Origin: Lysobacterales bacterium
GTDB taxonomy: Bacteria; Pseudomonadota; Gammaproteobacteria; Xanthomonadales; Rhodanobacteraceae
Direction: 5' to 3'
Assembly: GCA_002632325.1 (NCBI GenBank)
Contig: NSJK01000007.1
Span: forward strand, 62,001-126,000
Length of the DNA stretch: 64,000 nucleotides
The notes beneath the pieces are model-generated. The model had not been told where the DNA came from. It saw only the letters and a list, made by a program, of their open reading frames with translations, and searched no databases. Made by a program: the position numbers and the translations under genes. Positions 8,769 to 18,405 of the stretch are shown one piece after another; the stretch's first letter is position 1, and every line of letters starts with the position of its first letter.

Positions 8769-9557
8769 CTAGCCCTCGGCATCATCCTCGAAGCGCAGAT
8801 GCTTCACGCTGCGGCCGTTGCGCCGCACGAGTTTGAGCGCCTCGATGCCGACCTTGATGTGCGCCTCGACGAAGCTCGCGGTGATCAGTCGATCACTGGC
8901 TTCGGTCTTGACACCTTCGGGAATCATCGGCTGGTCGGATACCAGCAGCAGCGCGCCGGTGGGAATGCCGTTGGCGAAGCCGGCCGCGAAGATCGTCGCG
9001 GTTTCCATGTCGATCGCCATGCAGCGTGTCTTGCGCAGATAGTCCTTGAATTCGACGTCGTGCTCCCACACGCGGCGGTTGGTGGTGAAGACCGTGCCGG
9101 TCCAGTAGTCATGACCGAGGTCGCGGATCATCGTCGACACCGCGCGTTGCAGCTGGAACGCCGGCAATGCGGGCACTTCGGGCAGGAGGTAATCGTTGGA
9201 GGTGCCTTCGCCGCGGATCGCGGCAATTGGCAGGATCAGGTCGCCGAGCTGGTTCTTCTTCTTGAGGCCGCCGCATTTGCCCAGAAACAGCGCCGCCTGC
9301 GGCTCGATTGCGGTGAGCAGATCCATCATGGTCGCCGCATTCGGACTGCCCATGCCGAAATTGATCATGGTGATGCCATCGGCGGTGGCATTGGGCATCG
9401 GCCGATCACGGCCCTGCACTTCAACCCCGTGCCATTGCGCGAACAGGTCGACGTAGTGGCCGAAGTTGGTGAGCAGGATGTGCTGGCCGAAGCCGGACAG
9501 GGCGGTGCCGGTGTAGCGCGGCAGCCAGTTCTCGACGATCTCGTTCTTGTTCTTCAT
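8769..9557 (-). CDS. amn: AMP nucleosidase (short form)
   Basis: AMP nucleosidase hydrolyses AMP to adenine and ribose 5-phosphate, adjusting adenylate pools. This 262-residue protein is only the catalytic nucleoside-phosphorylase-like domain. It lacks the N-terminal regulatory domain of the enterobacterial enzyme of about 480 residues, and belongs to the short class (TIGR01721-like). Visible motifs are NFGMGSPNAATMMDLL (about 65-80), ALFLGKCGGLKKK and the purine-site acidic run MAIDMETATIFA (about 170-181). A TAGAAT box ends 6 nt before the ATG and no Shine-Dalgarno sequence is seen, so the mRNA may be leaderless. Confidence 0.8.
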   Translation of the reverse strand: MKNKNEIVENWLPRYTGTALSGFGQHILLTNFGHYVDLFAQWHGVEVQGRDRPMPNATADGITMINFGMGSPNAATMMDLLTAIEPQAALFLGKCGGLKKKNQLGDLILPIAAIRGEGTSNDYLLPEVPALPAFQLQRAVSTMIRDLGHDYWTGTVFTTNRRVWEHDVEFKDYLRKTRCMAIDMETATIFAAGFANGIPTGALLLVSDQPMIPEGVKTEASDRLITASFVEAHIKVGIEALKLVRRNGRSVKHLRFEDDAEG

Positions 9558-9562
9558 CGGAC

Positions 9563-9569
9563 GATTCTA
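9563..9569 (-). promoter_or_regulatory. -10 box ahead of amn, possible leaderless start
   Basis: On the minus strand TAGAAT stands six bases before the ATG of amn. A transcript starting 6-7 nt after this box would begin at the start codon itself. The -35 region is poor and no ribosome binding site is visible. Confidence 0.35.
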
Positions 9570-9670
9570 AACAAGAGCACGGCCCGGGCACACCGCCCGA
9601 TGCTGCCCCATGCAGCCACGCGACAGGTAGCAGGTCGCATAATCCGCATATTGCCGACGGAGGATGCGCC

Positions 9671-12091
9671 ATGTTCTGGATCGCGTTGATCGTTTCCGTA
9701 GTCGCATTCGCCGTACTTGCCTTCCGCGGCCTGGGCTTTCTCGCCTGGGTGAGCGCCGTCGGCATCGGGTTGATCGGCTGGCGCCTCGACGGCATCACTC
9801 ACCCGAGCCTGTATTCCGCCTGCCTCATCGCGGCGATCGTGCTGGCCGCCTTGTTCGGACTGCCGCCGCTGCGGCGCCACCTGCTGTCGCGCTTCATCAT
9901 GCCGATCTTCGCCAAGGTGTTGCCCAAGCTGGGCTCGACCGAACGCATCGCGCTCGAAGCGGGAACGGTGTGGTGGGATGGCGACCTGTTCAGCGGCATG
10001 CCCGATTGGAACAAGCTGCTCGCCTTCAAGCCCGCGCCATTGCGCGAGGACGAGCAGGCGTTTCTGGATGGCCCGACCCAAGAGCTGTGCCGGCGTCTGG
10101 ATGATTGGGAGATTTACCAACAGCGCGATCTGCCGCCGTCGATCTGGCAGTACATCAAGGAACAGCGCTTTCTAGGCATGGTGATCCCCAAGGAGTATGG
10201 CGGCCTCGGATTCTCCGCGATCGGCCATTCACGTGTAGTCACCTGTCTGTCCACACGCTCGATCACCGCTGCGGTCACCGTGATGGTGCCCAACTCGCTC
10301 GGCCCGGGCGAACTGTTGGTGCATTACGGCACCGACGAGCAGAAGCAACGCCTGCTGCCGCGGCTTGCGCGCGGCGAGGAAGTCCCGTGTTTTGCACTGA
10401 CCGGCCCCGAGGCGGGCTCGGATGCGGCAGCGACGCAATCGGAAGGCATCGTCGAGAAACGCATGGTCGATGGCGTCGAAGTGCTCGGCCTGCGTCTGAA
10501 CTGGAAGAAGCGATACATCACGCTGGCGCCGGTGGCGAGCCTGATCGGCCTCGCGTTCCGGCTCAAGGATCCGAACAAGCTGATCGGCGAGGTCGAGGAT
10601 CGCGGCATCACCTGCGCGCTGATCCCGCGCGCGACGCCGGGCATCGAGATCGGCCTGCGCCACGATCCGATGGGCGTGCCCTTCATGAACGGCCCGATCG
10701 TGGGCAAGGACGTGTTCGTGCCACTCGACGAGGCGGTGATCGGTGGCCGCGCGCAGATCGGCAATGGCTGGCGCATGCTGATGGAATCGCTCGCCGCGGG
10801 TCGCTCGATTTCGCTGCCGGCGCTGTCGATCGGCGCCGCGCAGATGTGCACGCGCATCTGCGGCGCCTACGCCACCGTGCGCGAACAGTTCGATACACCG
10901 ATTGGTCGTTTCGAGGGCATCGAGGAACCGCTCGCGCGCATCGCCGGGCTCACTTACCTCATGACCGCGGCGCGCACGCTCACCTGCGGCGCACTCGATT
11001 CGGGTGAAAAGCCCGCGGTGCTCGGCAACATCTGCAAGGCCTATCTCACCGATGCGATGCGTCAGGTGGTGAGTGACGCGATGGACATCCGCGCCGGGTC
11101 GGCGATCCAGCGCGGCCCGCGCAATGCGCTCGCGCGGGCGTGGGATGCGGTGCCGATCGGCATCACGGTGGAAGGCGCCAACATTCTCACCCGCAGCATG
11201 ATGATCTACGGTCAGGGCGCGATTCGCTGCCACCCGTTCGTGCAAAAGGAAATCGACGCGGTCGCGCACAATGACCTCGCTGCTTTCGATCGCGCGATCC
11301 TCGGTCACGTCAATCTCTACTGCACGCGCATCGTGCGCGCCAAATTGCTGGCCTGGAGCGGCTCGCGCCTTGCCGCCAAGCCCGACGCCGACGATACCGG
11401 TCGCTATTTCCAGCATCTGTCGCGCTTCTGCGCTGCCTTCACGATTCTCTCCGACACCGCGATGGGCACGCTCGGCGGTTCGCTCAAGCGTCGCGAGAAA
11501 CTCTCGGGCCGCCTCGCCGATGCCCTGGCCTGGCTGTATCTGGCCAGCTGCACGCTCAAGCGCTATCACGATGAGGGCAAGACCCATTCCAACTTCGTGC
11601 TGGTACGCTGGTCGACCGAACTGGCCTTGTATCGCGTGCAGGAAGCCCTGGTCGGCGTGATCGACAACCTGCCGGTGCGCTGGGTTGCGGCCCTGCTCAA
11701 GCTCACGATCTTCCCGCTCGGCGCGCGTTTCCGGCCGCCCTCGGATCGACTCGGCAGCGCAGTCGCGCGCGACATCCTCGAAGACCGCGAGGCGCGTCAG
11801 GCGCTCACCGCGGATGTGTTCGTGCCGCCGCCCGATGAGCCCGGGCTGGGCTCACTCGAAGCCGCGCTCGCCAAGGCGGTGCGCGCGCTGCCGATCGAGA
11901 CCAAGCTGCGCGACGCGGTGCGCGCAGGCGTGCTCGACCGCGCGCCCGGCTACATGCTCGATGATCTGGGCGTGCAGGCCGGCGTGATCAGCGGCGCCGA
12001 GTACGATCTGCTCAACGAGGCACGTGACGCGCGTGACGAGGTGGTTGCGGTGGATGCCTTCGATCCGCAGGTCTTCAAGACCCTGCATTGA
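9671..12091 (+). CDS. fadE: Acyl-CoA dehydrogenase FadE
   Basis: This 806-residue protein is the FadE type of acyl-CoA dehydrogenase (E. coli FadE has 814), which catalyses the first, FAD-dependent step of fatty-acid beta-oxidation. Two N-terminal membrane helices (about 1-65) anchor it. The dehydrogenase core follows, with MVIPKEYGGLGFSAIGHS, the FAD-site strand CFALTGPEAGSDA, a middle beta domain and the helical C-terminal domain with EGANILTRSMMIYGQGAIRC. A FadE-specific C-terminal extension of about 200 residues completes it. The ribosome binding site GGAGGA lies 6-11 nt before the ATG. It is convergent with the GGDEF-like gene, separated by 12 bp. Confidence 0.93.
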   Translation: MFWIALIVSVVAFAVLAFRGLGFLAWVSAVGIGLIGWRLDGITHPSLYSACLIAAIVLAALFGLPPLRRHLLSRFIMPIFAKVLPKLGSTERIALEAGTVWWDGDLFSGMPDWNKLLAFKPAPLREDEQAFLDGPTQELCRRLDDWEIYQQRDLPPSIWQYIKEQRFLGMVIPKEYGGLGFSAIGHSRVVTCLSTRSITAAVTVMVPNSLGPGELLVHYGTDEQKQRLLPRLARGEEVPCFALTGPEAGSDAAATQSEGIVEKRMVDGVEVLGLRLNWKKRYITLAPVASLIGLAFRLKDPNKLIGEVEDRGITCALIPRATPGIEIGLRHDPMGVPFMNGPIVGKDVFVPLDEAVIGGRAQIGNGWRMLMESLAAGRSISLPALSIGAAQMCTRICGAYATVREQFDTPIGRFEGIEEPLARIAGLTYLMTAARTLTCGALDSGEKPAVLGNICKAYLTDAMRQVVSDAMDIRAGSAIQRGPRNALARAWDAVPIGITVEGANILTRSMMIYGQGAIRCHPFVQKEIDAVAHNDLAAFDRAILGHVNLYCTRIVRAKLLAWSGSRLAAKPDADDTGRYFQHLSRFCAAFTILSDTAMGTLGGSLKRREKLSGRLADALAWLYLASCTLKRYHDEGKTHSNFVLVRWSTELALYRVQEALVGVIDNLPVRWVAALLKLTIFPLGARFRPPSDRLGSAVARDILEDREARQALTADVFVPPPDEPGLGSLEAALAKAVRALPIETKLRDAVRAGVLDRAPGYMLDDLGVQAGVISGAEYDLLNEARDARDEVVAVDAFDPQVFKTLH

Positions 12092-12103
12092 CGCATCGGT
12101 ACC

Positions 12104-13804
12104 TCACGCAAGCTGCACGGACTGCAATTCGGCGTCGGCGCGAACCAGCAGTTCGTCGGGCGTGAGCATGTCCTGGCCCAGCGTGGCCACGCCGAACGCG
12201 GCGGCCGATTTCTGCAGCATGCCGCCGAAATGGAGTTCGCAACTGGCCACGCGTGCAGCAACGCGCGCCGCCAGTCCGCGCGCCTGAGTTTCGCTGGCGC
12301 CCGGCAGGATCGCGAGCAGGCGCCCTTCACTCATGCGACCGACGCTGTCGGAATCGCGCAGTTCCTCGATCAGACAACCCATCAGGGAATGCAGCCCCAG
12401 ATCCTCGGCGCTGCGTCCCTGCGCCGTCGCCTGCGCCTGCAGCCGCGCGTCGAGTTCGATCACGATCACCGACAGTGCGCGTTTGGCATGGCGTGCCACC
12501 ACGAATGCACCGCGCAGACCGGCGATCGTGGCGCCTCGATTGAGCGCACCGGTGAGCACGTCACGCTCGCGCATTTCCACCGCGCACTGCGGGTCGAAGC
12601 GGCAACGCGTCATGCGTTTTGCCAGCACGTGCAACAGGCCCAGCGTGGCCACGGTCAGCACCACCGGCTGGGCACCGATGAGGATGGCCGAGCGCGCCTG
12701 TTCCAGCAGCAGATGAGCGGCGTTGAGCAGCATCACCACGAAGGCAGGCGCCCACGCGGCGATGAACCAGCCTGCGCCGCGCTGGCCACGCCACCAGGCG
12801 AGCCAGCCGCTGCCCCAGATCAACAGCGTGGTGATCAGCACCAACACGCCAAGACTGCGCAGCAGCAGTCCGTCGGGGAAGATCGGCGGCAAGGCGCACA
12901 GCACGGCGAAGGCGAGAAACAGGCCGACAGCAAACTTGACCCATTGCGCCAGACGGGGCGCACGTCGCGGCAGATCGAGGAAGGCGTGCGTGAACAACAC
13001 TGCGAACACCATCGCGAACGAAGCAAGGAATCCGTTGGCGCGCACGCCGAGCGGATCGAGCAAACTGGTGGGCCAGTAGGCGAATCCAATGCCCGCCTGC
13101 AGCGCAAGCAACAGGGTCAGGCTCAAGGTCTGGCCAAGGTAGGGCCACAACAGTCGATCGCCGAGCGGACGCAGCGTGAGCAGCGCAGCCAGCAGCAAGC
13201 TGAGCTGGGCGACCGGCCAGATCACGTCGTAATGCGCCTGATCGAGTTCGTGCTCTTGCGCCTGGCGCAGATCGGTAACGCGCAGCGTGTGGGTTGCGGC
13301 AACCGAGGAATCCACGCGCAGATAGATGGGCGCCGCCGCGCGCCAGCCGGTACTGAGCGGAACTGTCAAGGCATGGCGAATGCGTCGCCAGGTGCTCTGG
13401 TTGTCCTGCAGGTCGAACTCCGCGCCGTTGTAATCGGGCGGCGCGTAGACATGCGCGGTGATCGAATTGGCTGCGGAAATCAGCAAGGCCGGCTGGCGTG
13501 GCGACACCCAATCGCTGACCAGACGCACGCGATACCAGGTCGAGCCACGCTGCGCGCTGACGATGCTGGCGTCGGGTTCGGCCCGCAACGAGGTATCGAA
13601 ATCGCCATGCAACAGGTCGGCGAGCTGGTCGGCATCGATCGGCGCGGTGTAGCGTTCGACGATGATCGGTACATCAGCGGCGCGCACCCAGCTTGTCAGC
13701 AGCACGCACAGAACCAGCAAGACCGCGATCACACGCAGGACACGCGCCCTGCCCCCGCCTCGCAGCGCACTGCCGATGATCCCGATGTGATGAACCGTGT
13801 ACAA
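12104..13804 (-). CDS. Membrane sensor with degenerate GGDEF domain
   Basis: A 566-residue protein of the 7TMR-DISM/GGDEF layout. A signal anchor (about 20-42) leads into a periplasmic beta-rich sensor domain (about 45-185). Six or seven membrane helices follow (about 190-400), and the C-terminal 150 residues have the diguanylate-cyclase fold (RDVLTGALNRGATIAGL, then VIVIELD). At the catalytic loop, GGDEF is replaced by SEGRL (about 492-496) in RMSEGRLLAILPG. It should therefore not make c-di-GMP and may act as a receptor or scaffold. The start is uncertain: the ATG at 13804 adds a basic leader before the hydrophobic segment and a shorter start is possible. It is divergent from the gene at 13872. 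Confidence 0.75.
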   Translation of the reverse strand: MYTVHHIGIIGSALRGGGRARVLRVIAVLLVLCVLLTSWVRAADVPIIVERYTAPIDADQLADLLHGDFDTSLRAEPDASIVSAQRGSTWYRVRLVSDWVSPRQPALLISAANSITAHVYAPPDYNGAEFDLQDNQSTWRRIRHALTVPLSTGWRAAAPIYLRVDSSVAATHTLRVTDLRQAQEHELDQAHYDVIWPVAQLSLLLAALLTLRPLGDRLLWPYLGQTLSLTLLLALQAGIGFAYWPTSLLDPLGVRANGFLASFAMVFAVLFTHAFLDLPRRAPRLAQWVKFAVGLFLAFAVLCALPPIFPDGLLLRSLGVLVLITTLLIWGSGWLAWWRGQRGAGWFIAAWAPAFVVMLLNAAHLLLEQARSAILIGAQPVVLTVATLGLLHVLAKRMTRCRFDPQCAVEMRERDVLTGALNRGATIAGLRGAFVVARHAKRALSVIVIELDARLQAQATAQGRSAEDLGLHSLMGCLIEELRDSDSVGRMSEGRLLAILPGASETQARGLAARVAARVASCELHFGGMLQKSAAAFGVATLGQDMLTPDELLVRADAELQSVQLA

Positions 13805-13871
13805 GATTCTGATTTCCGGAGGATACTTGCCACATGGTGAGCAAGACCCATGCCAGCGACTTGCAGCGGCG

Positions 13872-14525
13872 ATGACAGGCCTCCAAACCCGTGTTGCGTG
13901 GGCTCTGCTTGCAGTCGTCGCAGGTGCGCAGGCCGGCGAAGTCTATCGCTGCGAAAGTGCAGCAGGTCTGGCATTTCAGGACAGTCCCTGTCCTCCGCGG
14001 CAGCGCCAGACCCGCCTGCAGATGCCGAACGAGCCCGCGTCGAGCCAGAATGTGCCCAGTGCAACGGCCAAAGCTGACAATCCTGTCGCCGCGGACACGA
14101 CGCAGGTCGTTGCAGCGCGGCCGCCGCAACGCCGGATGCCGTCACCAAAATTGACACTCTGTCGCGCGGGCGATGGCAGTCGCTATGTCAGCGCGAGTGG
14201 TCAAGGCCGCGTGAATTGGGTGCCGTACACGGTCGCCAACGACTACAACCGCAGCCTCGCCGAGGTGTACGGCGGTCGCGATGGCCTGGCCACGCACGCA
14301 CCGGGTGCAGCGAACATTCCGCATCGACCGGCAGCCGAAGTGCCGGGTGCGGGTTACTACGTGCAGGTCGCCGATCCCTGCCATCAGGCAAGCCCCGCCG
14401 AGGCCTGCGGCTTTCTGAGCGAGCAACTCAAGGGTGTCGACGTGCGCCTGCGGCAGGATCGCAAGGACGGCAACGCACAGAGCGAACGAGCGGGTCTGCT
14501 CGATCAGTTGCGCGGATGTGATTGA
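13872..14525 (+). CDS. Periplasmic DUF4124-like protein
   Basis: A 217-residue exported protein. The signal peptide spans about 1-22 (AVVAGAQAGE). It is followed at once by the pattern EVYRCESAAGLAFQDSPCP, typical of the DUF4124 domain (Y-R-C ... D-x-P-C). A basic linker and a C-terminal domain with four more Cys follow (LTLCRAGDG, VADPCHQASPAEACGFL, LRGCD), probably disulphide-bonded. I preferred the ATG at 13872 to the in-frame ATG at 13797, because the latter would overlap the divergent gene's start and push the signal peptide inside. Its last 22 bp overlap the 3' end of the minus-strand gene that follows. The function is unknown. Confidence 0.72.
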   Translation: MTGLQTRVAWALLAVVAGAQAGEVYRCESAAGLAFQDSPCPPRQRQTRLQMPNEPASSQNVPSATAKADNPVAADTTQVVAARPPQRRMPSPKLTLCRAGDGSRYVSASGQGRVNWVPYTVANDYNRSLAEVYGGRDGLATHAPGAANIPHRPAAEVPGAGYYVQVADPCHQASPAEACGFLSEQLKGVDVRLRQDRKDGNAQSERAGLLDQLRGCD

Positions 14526-16243
14526 GCTTCGCGTACGCGTCGTTCCAACCACCACAACAGACTCGCGAAACCGATGACCGCGAGCAGGAACGGCCAGCGT
14601 GGCCAGAGCCGCTCACGCTGCGCCTGCACCTCGGCAGTTCCCGCCGCAGCCATCAACGCGCGGGTCTGTCGCGTGCGCTCGGCTTGCGCCAGTGCGCTGG
14701 CTGCAGCAGCCTCCTGCACGTACAGCGGCCAACGCTGCGCGCCGCGCACCAGCGCATGCCAACCCGACTGCGCGGGCCACCACGCGGCGCATTGATCCTT
14801 CCCGGTGGCGAAAAGACCGACTGGTTTGGCAGTCGGCTGCGCGATCGTCTCGATCACATCGCCCGACTGCACGCCGCACAGCAGCGCGCGCTCACCAACG
14901 CGCAGCCAGTGCGGCAACTGCGGCGCGCTCGGCGCACGTGCGCGTGCGAGCTGCGCAACCAGTCCGCTCCACAGGCTCGCGTAGGCCGCGCGATGTCCAG
15001 CCAGCGCGATGCGCCACTCATCGACGATGCGCATCACGCCGACGCGGCCATCACCCACATTGCGCCGGATCGCCAACACGCTGCCGTCGTCCGCGCGCAG
15101 CAGGGGCGCCGCGTTGCTCCCCGTCAACGTGATCGGCAAGCGCGGGAAATCGAGCCGCGACTCGACCAGACCCGCAGCGCGATCGAGATGGATCGGGGTC
15201 GTCGCGGTATCCGGCTCGAATGAGATGCCCAAGGTCTGCCAATCCTGCGCAACGCGCTCGGGAACCGTGCCGGTCACGCGCAAGAGCAAGCCCATCCCCT
15301 CACGCAGGGCACTGCGCAACGCGTCCTTCCTGGTCGTGTCGAGCTGTTCCCAGGCGCGCTCGTCGATCACGACCAGATCGGTCTGTGCGAGCGTTGCGGC
15401 ATCGACTTGCGCACTGCCTTCGCGCAGGACAACGTCCTTGCTCAAACCGATGCGGCTGTCGAGCGTGATGCCCGCATCCTGCGCCCAGCGACGCAGATAC
15501 TTGAGCTGCGCATCGGGCGCGTCGGCAAGCAGCAGCAGTCGCAGCGGCGTGCCCGCTTCGGCAACAATCGGCAGTTCGAGCTGATCGACGAGAACGCCCT
15601 GCGCATCGAGCGCACGCAAGCCGAAACGCATTGCACCGGCGCCCTTGACGCTGGCAAACGCGGTGAATTCCCCGCGTACATCAGGCTGCAGCGTCGCGAT
15701 CACCTGATCGGCCGGATCGCGCAATTCCACGCGCCCGTTCGCAAGACCTTCGACGCGTCCGCGCAGACGCCACTGCGCACCCGCGCTTACGGACGTTGGC
15801 CATTCGAGTTCGACGATCCCGCGCGGCAAGGACGCCGCATCGAAGGCGACGAGCCGGCCACGTGCGGCATCCTGATCGCGCAGCGGCAAGCCGCCACCGA
15901 CCACGCGCAAGCGCCGGGCATCGGCGTGATGGCGCAAGGCGGTGGCGAGATCGGGCGCGTGCTCGATCGTGCGCGGCGCATCGACGCCGGGCAGGGCGAC
16001 GAGCGTGCCGCGTGCTGTGGCAATCTGCTGCGCGCTCGCGCCGGGCGTGAGCACGACCAGTTCATCGCGCGTGAACGACTCGCTGCCGCTTGGCGGCCAC
16101 AGGCACAACCACAGAGCGAGCGCGAGTGCGATCTGCACGGCGCAGCGCAGCCCGAGCAGCGGAGCCTGCATGCGCCAACTGCGCCAGCAGCCGATCACGA
16201 CGGCAAGCACGAGCAGGACGGTGCTGAACGCATGCATCGTCAT
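14504..16243 (-). CDS. Membrane protein, last gene of the MoxR operon
   Basis: A 579-residue protein with two N-terminal membrane helices (about 1-50), a large soluble part and one C-terminal helix (WPFLLAVIGFASLLWWL) before a basic tail. The soluble part starts with a beta-sandwich-like stretch. It continues at about 230-330 with an alpha/beta segment (LRLLLLADAPDAQLKYL, TDLVVIDERAWEQL, GMGLLLRVTG) that resembles the glutamine-amidotransferase-like domains of BatA-type membrane proteins. The start overlaps the upstream gene by 4 bp (ATGA), which ties it to the MoxR-DUF58 operon. The role is unknown, presumably part of an envelope complex assembled or activated by MoxR. Confidence 0.72.
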   Translation of the reverse strand: MTMHAFSTVLLVLAVVIGCWRSWRMQAPLLGLRCAVQIALALALWLCLWPPSGSESFTRDELVVLTPGASAQQIATARGTLVALPGVDAPRTIEHAPDLATALRHHADARRLRVVGGGLPLRDQDAARGRLVAFDAASLPRGIVELEWPTSVSAGAQWRLRGRVEGLANGRVELRDPADQVIATLQPDVRGEFTAFASVKGAGAMRFGLRALDAQGVLVDQLELPIVAEAGTPLRLLLLADAPDAQLKYLRRWAQDAGITLDSRIGLSKDVVLREGSAQVDAATLAQTDLVVIDERAWEQLDTTRKDALRSALREGMGLLLRVTGTVPERVAQDWQTLGISFEPDTATTPIHLDRAAGLVESRLDFPRLPITLTGSNAAPLLRADDGSVLAIRRNVGDGRVGVMRIVDEWRIALAGHRAAYASLWSGLVAQLARARAPSAPQLPHWLRVGERALLCGVQSGDVIETIAQPTAKPVGLFATGKDQCAAWWPAQSGWHALVRGAQRWPLYVQEAAAASALAQAERTRQTRALMAAAGTAEVQAQRERLWPRWPFLLAVIGFASLLWWLERRVREAQSHPRN

Positions 16244-18405
16244 CGCCGTCCTCCGCGCGCTGCCTGCAGCGCATCGAGATAGGCTCGCGCTGCCGCATCA
16301 GGTGCGGGACGCGGCAATACCTGCGCCGCCGGCTGCGGCAGCAACGGCCACAGCGCCGCACGCAAGCGCACGCGACAGGCCGCACATTGCGATTCCCGCT
16401 GCGCACGATCGAGTGCGGCCAGTGCATCGAGTTGCTGCGCGCTGTCGCCCTCGTGCGCGAGCAGCGCTTGCCGCGCAGTTGTCCAGTCGGGTGTTTGACC
16501 GGAACCGAGCGCCGTCCACAAGTTCGTCAGCGGGTCGGCTGCGTCGCTGCGTGCGATCGGCGCGCCGATGCGGTCGCTCAGATCGCCACGCTCGCCCGAC
16601 AGACGCCGCTTCTCGTCGGGCACGGGCAATTCCAGACCGACACGGGCCAGATAGATGCGCGTGGCCTGTTGTGCCTGCTTGATGAAATCGAGCGCGCTCT
16701 GTTCGAACGGCAGCGCCTGCGTCGGCTCTCCTTGGCGCAGTTGCAGCTCGGCCTGCCACATCTGATCGAGCGCGGCCTTGAGCGTGGCGCGCGTCTGCGG
16801 ATCGAGCAGGGTCGAGGCTTCGGCAATGTCGTGGACATGACCGTATTCGGCCGCGACTTCGGCGGCCGCATCGGCCTTGTTGCCCGTCGCCGGCGCATGC
16901 TCGTCGGCGCCATGCATGCCGGCGAGTGCGCCCAGTTGCGAATCGGCCGCTGCCTGTCCGCTTTCGAGCGCGGCTTCGGCATGACCTTCCGATTCCTCGC
17001 CGAGGAACTGGCCGTAACGCAGCCGCAGGATCTTCTGGTCGACGCCGATCGCATCCGAACGCTGCAGGAAGGCTTCCGCGCCCAACTCCGGCTTCTGCGC
17101 GATCAGCGCCTGCGTGTCGATGATGATCTGACGCTGACTGCGGAAATAGGCCGGCAAGGTCTGCTGGGCAAGCCCTTCGACACCACTGCCGTCCGTCGCT
17201 GGCTTGGCCGGCCAGCGCAGGATCAGGCTCGCACTGCGTGCGACATTCGCGCTCGGCTCGCGATTGTCGTTGACGACCAGACGCGCGATGAGCTCGCTGT
17301 CACTGGCAAAGCCGAGCGCGACCAGATCGATCACATGGCGATAGCGCAGTGTCACGCCGTGCTGCGTCGGATCGGTGGCATTCGTCATTGCGTTGCCTGT
17401 CTGCGGCTGCAAGGCGATCGTCTGTTCGCTGAAGGCGATGCCCTCACCACTGCCGCGCGCCTGAGCGAGCACGAGCTCGGCCTTGGCGATGCCATGGTCG
17501 TCATCGACCGCGAACTCGAGCGGCCAATCCCTTTGCTGCTCGCTGTGCAGATTCAGGGTGTGCTCGGGCGCGATCACGCGGATCGACGGCGCGCGATCGG
17601 CGCGCACGTCGATGCGATGCAACTCATCGGACAGAGCGGGCACGCCTTCGACTTCGATCCGGTACAGCGTCGAGGCAGCAAGCACGCGCGAACCGAGCCA
17701 GTGGTCGCCCTCGCGCTGCAGATCGAGCGCGCTGCCATCATGAAAGCTCAGGCGCACGGCTGCCGGCATCGGCGTGATGCGCAGATCCCAGTCGAGGCGC
17801 GCGTCCTGCGCGACCTTCGCATCGAGCGTCGTTTCGCTGCGTGCGGGCAACCTCGTGTAAGCCGGCGCCTGGATCGTCAATCGCGCCGCTTCGATGCGGC
17901 TCGCCGATGCAGCCGTGTTCGTGGCGTCGTTCACGGACTGCGCAACAGGTGCCACCTGTCGCGGCCACGCCCAGGCCAGGCCGAGCACGAGCGCACTGGC
18001 AAGCGCACTGGCGATCAGTCCGCTGCGCGGCCAAGGTTCACGCACTTCGACATCGAGGTTGGCGAGCCGTGCCAGCAGGCGCGCGCGCTGCAGTTGCGCG
18101 AGCGTGCCCGGTGCGAGCTGCGCCTGCCACAATAGATCGGCGCTGTCTTCGAGCTGCGGCGCCAGTGCATCGAGCCGGCGCACGATCGCCGTGCGCTGGT
18201 CGCGCCGCGCCGCACGCCACAGCAGCAAAGCCACGATCGCAACGAGCACAAGCGCGATGATTGCGGCGATTCGCAGTCCACCCAGATGCGCGCTCGCCAC
18301 CAGCAGCGCGAGCGCTGGCGGAACAGCGAGCAGCGCGACGCTGGCGATACTGCGCCGGCGCGCGCGCACTTCCCAGATCGCCATCGGGTCGGGCGCACGA
18401 CTCAT
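16240..18405 (-). CDS. DUF4175-like membrane protein of the MoxR operon
   Basis: A 721-residue protein. Two membrane helices at the N terminus (about 15-65) and a third near 135 precede a long periplasmic part. That part has Ig-like beta segments (LTIQAPAYTRLPARS, HRIDVRADRAPSIRV). It ends in a helical Ala/Gln/Glu-rich region (about 430-640) with a CAAC motif close to the C terminus. This layout matches DUF4175/TIGR02302-like proteins that accompany MoxR and DUF58. I chose the ATG at 18405 because it overlaps the stop of the upstream gene (ATGA, 18402-18405); an in-frame extension upstream has no support. The function is not known. Confidence 0.72.
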   Translation of the reverse strand: MSRAPDPMAIWEVRARRRSIASVALLAVPPALALLVASAHLGGLRIAAIIALVLVAIVALLLWRAARRDQRTAIVRRLDALAPQLEDSADLLWQAQLAPGTLAQLQRARLLARLANLDVEVREPWPRSGLIASALASALVLGLAWAWPRQVAPVAQSVNDATNTAASASRIEAARLTIQAPAYTRLPARSETTLDAKVAQDARLDWDLRITPMPAAVRLSFHDGSALDLQREGDHWLGSRVLAASTLYRIEVEGVPALSDELHRIDVRADRAPSIRVIAPEHTLNLHSEQQRDWPLEFAVDDDHGIAKAELVLAQARGSGEGIAFSEQTIALQPQTGNAMTNATDPTQHGVTLRYRHVIDLVALGFASDSELIARLVVNDNREPSANVARSASLILRWPAKPATDGSGVEGLAQQTLPAYFRSQRQIIIDTQALIAQKPELGAEAFLQRSDAIGVDQKILRLRYGQFLGEESEGHAEAALESGQAAADSQLGALAGMHGADEHAPATGNKADAAAEVAAEYGHVHDIAEASTLLDPQTRATLKAALDQMWQAELQLRQGEPTQALPFEQSALDFIKQAQQATRIYLARVGLELPVPDEKRRLSGERGDLSDRIGAPIARSDAADPLTNLWTALGSGQTPDWTTARQALLAHEGDSAQQLDALAALDRAQRESQCAACRVRLRAALWPLLPQPAAQVLPRPAPDAAARAYLDALQAARGGRR

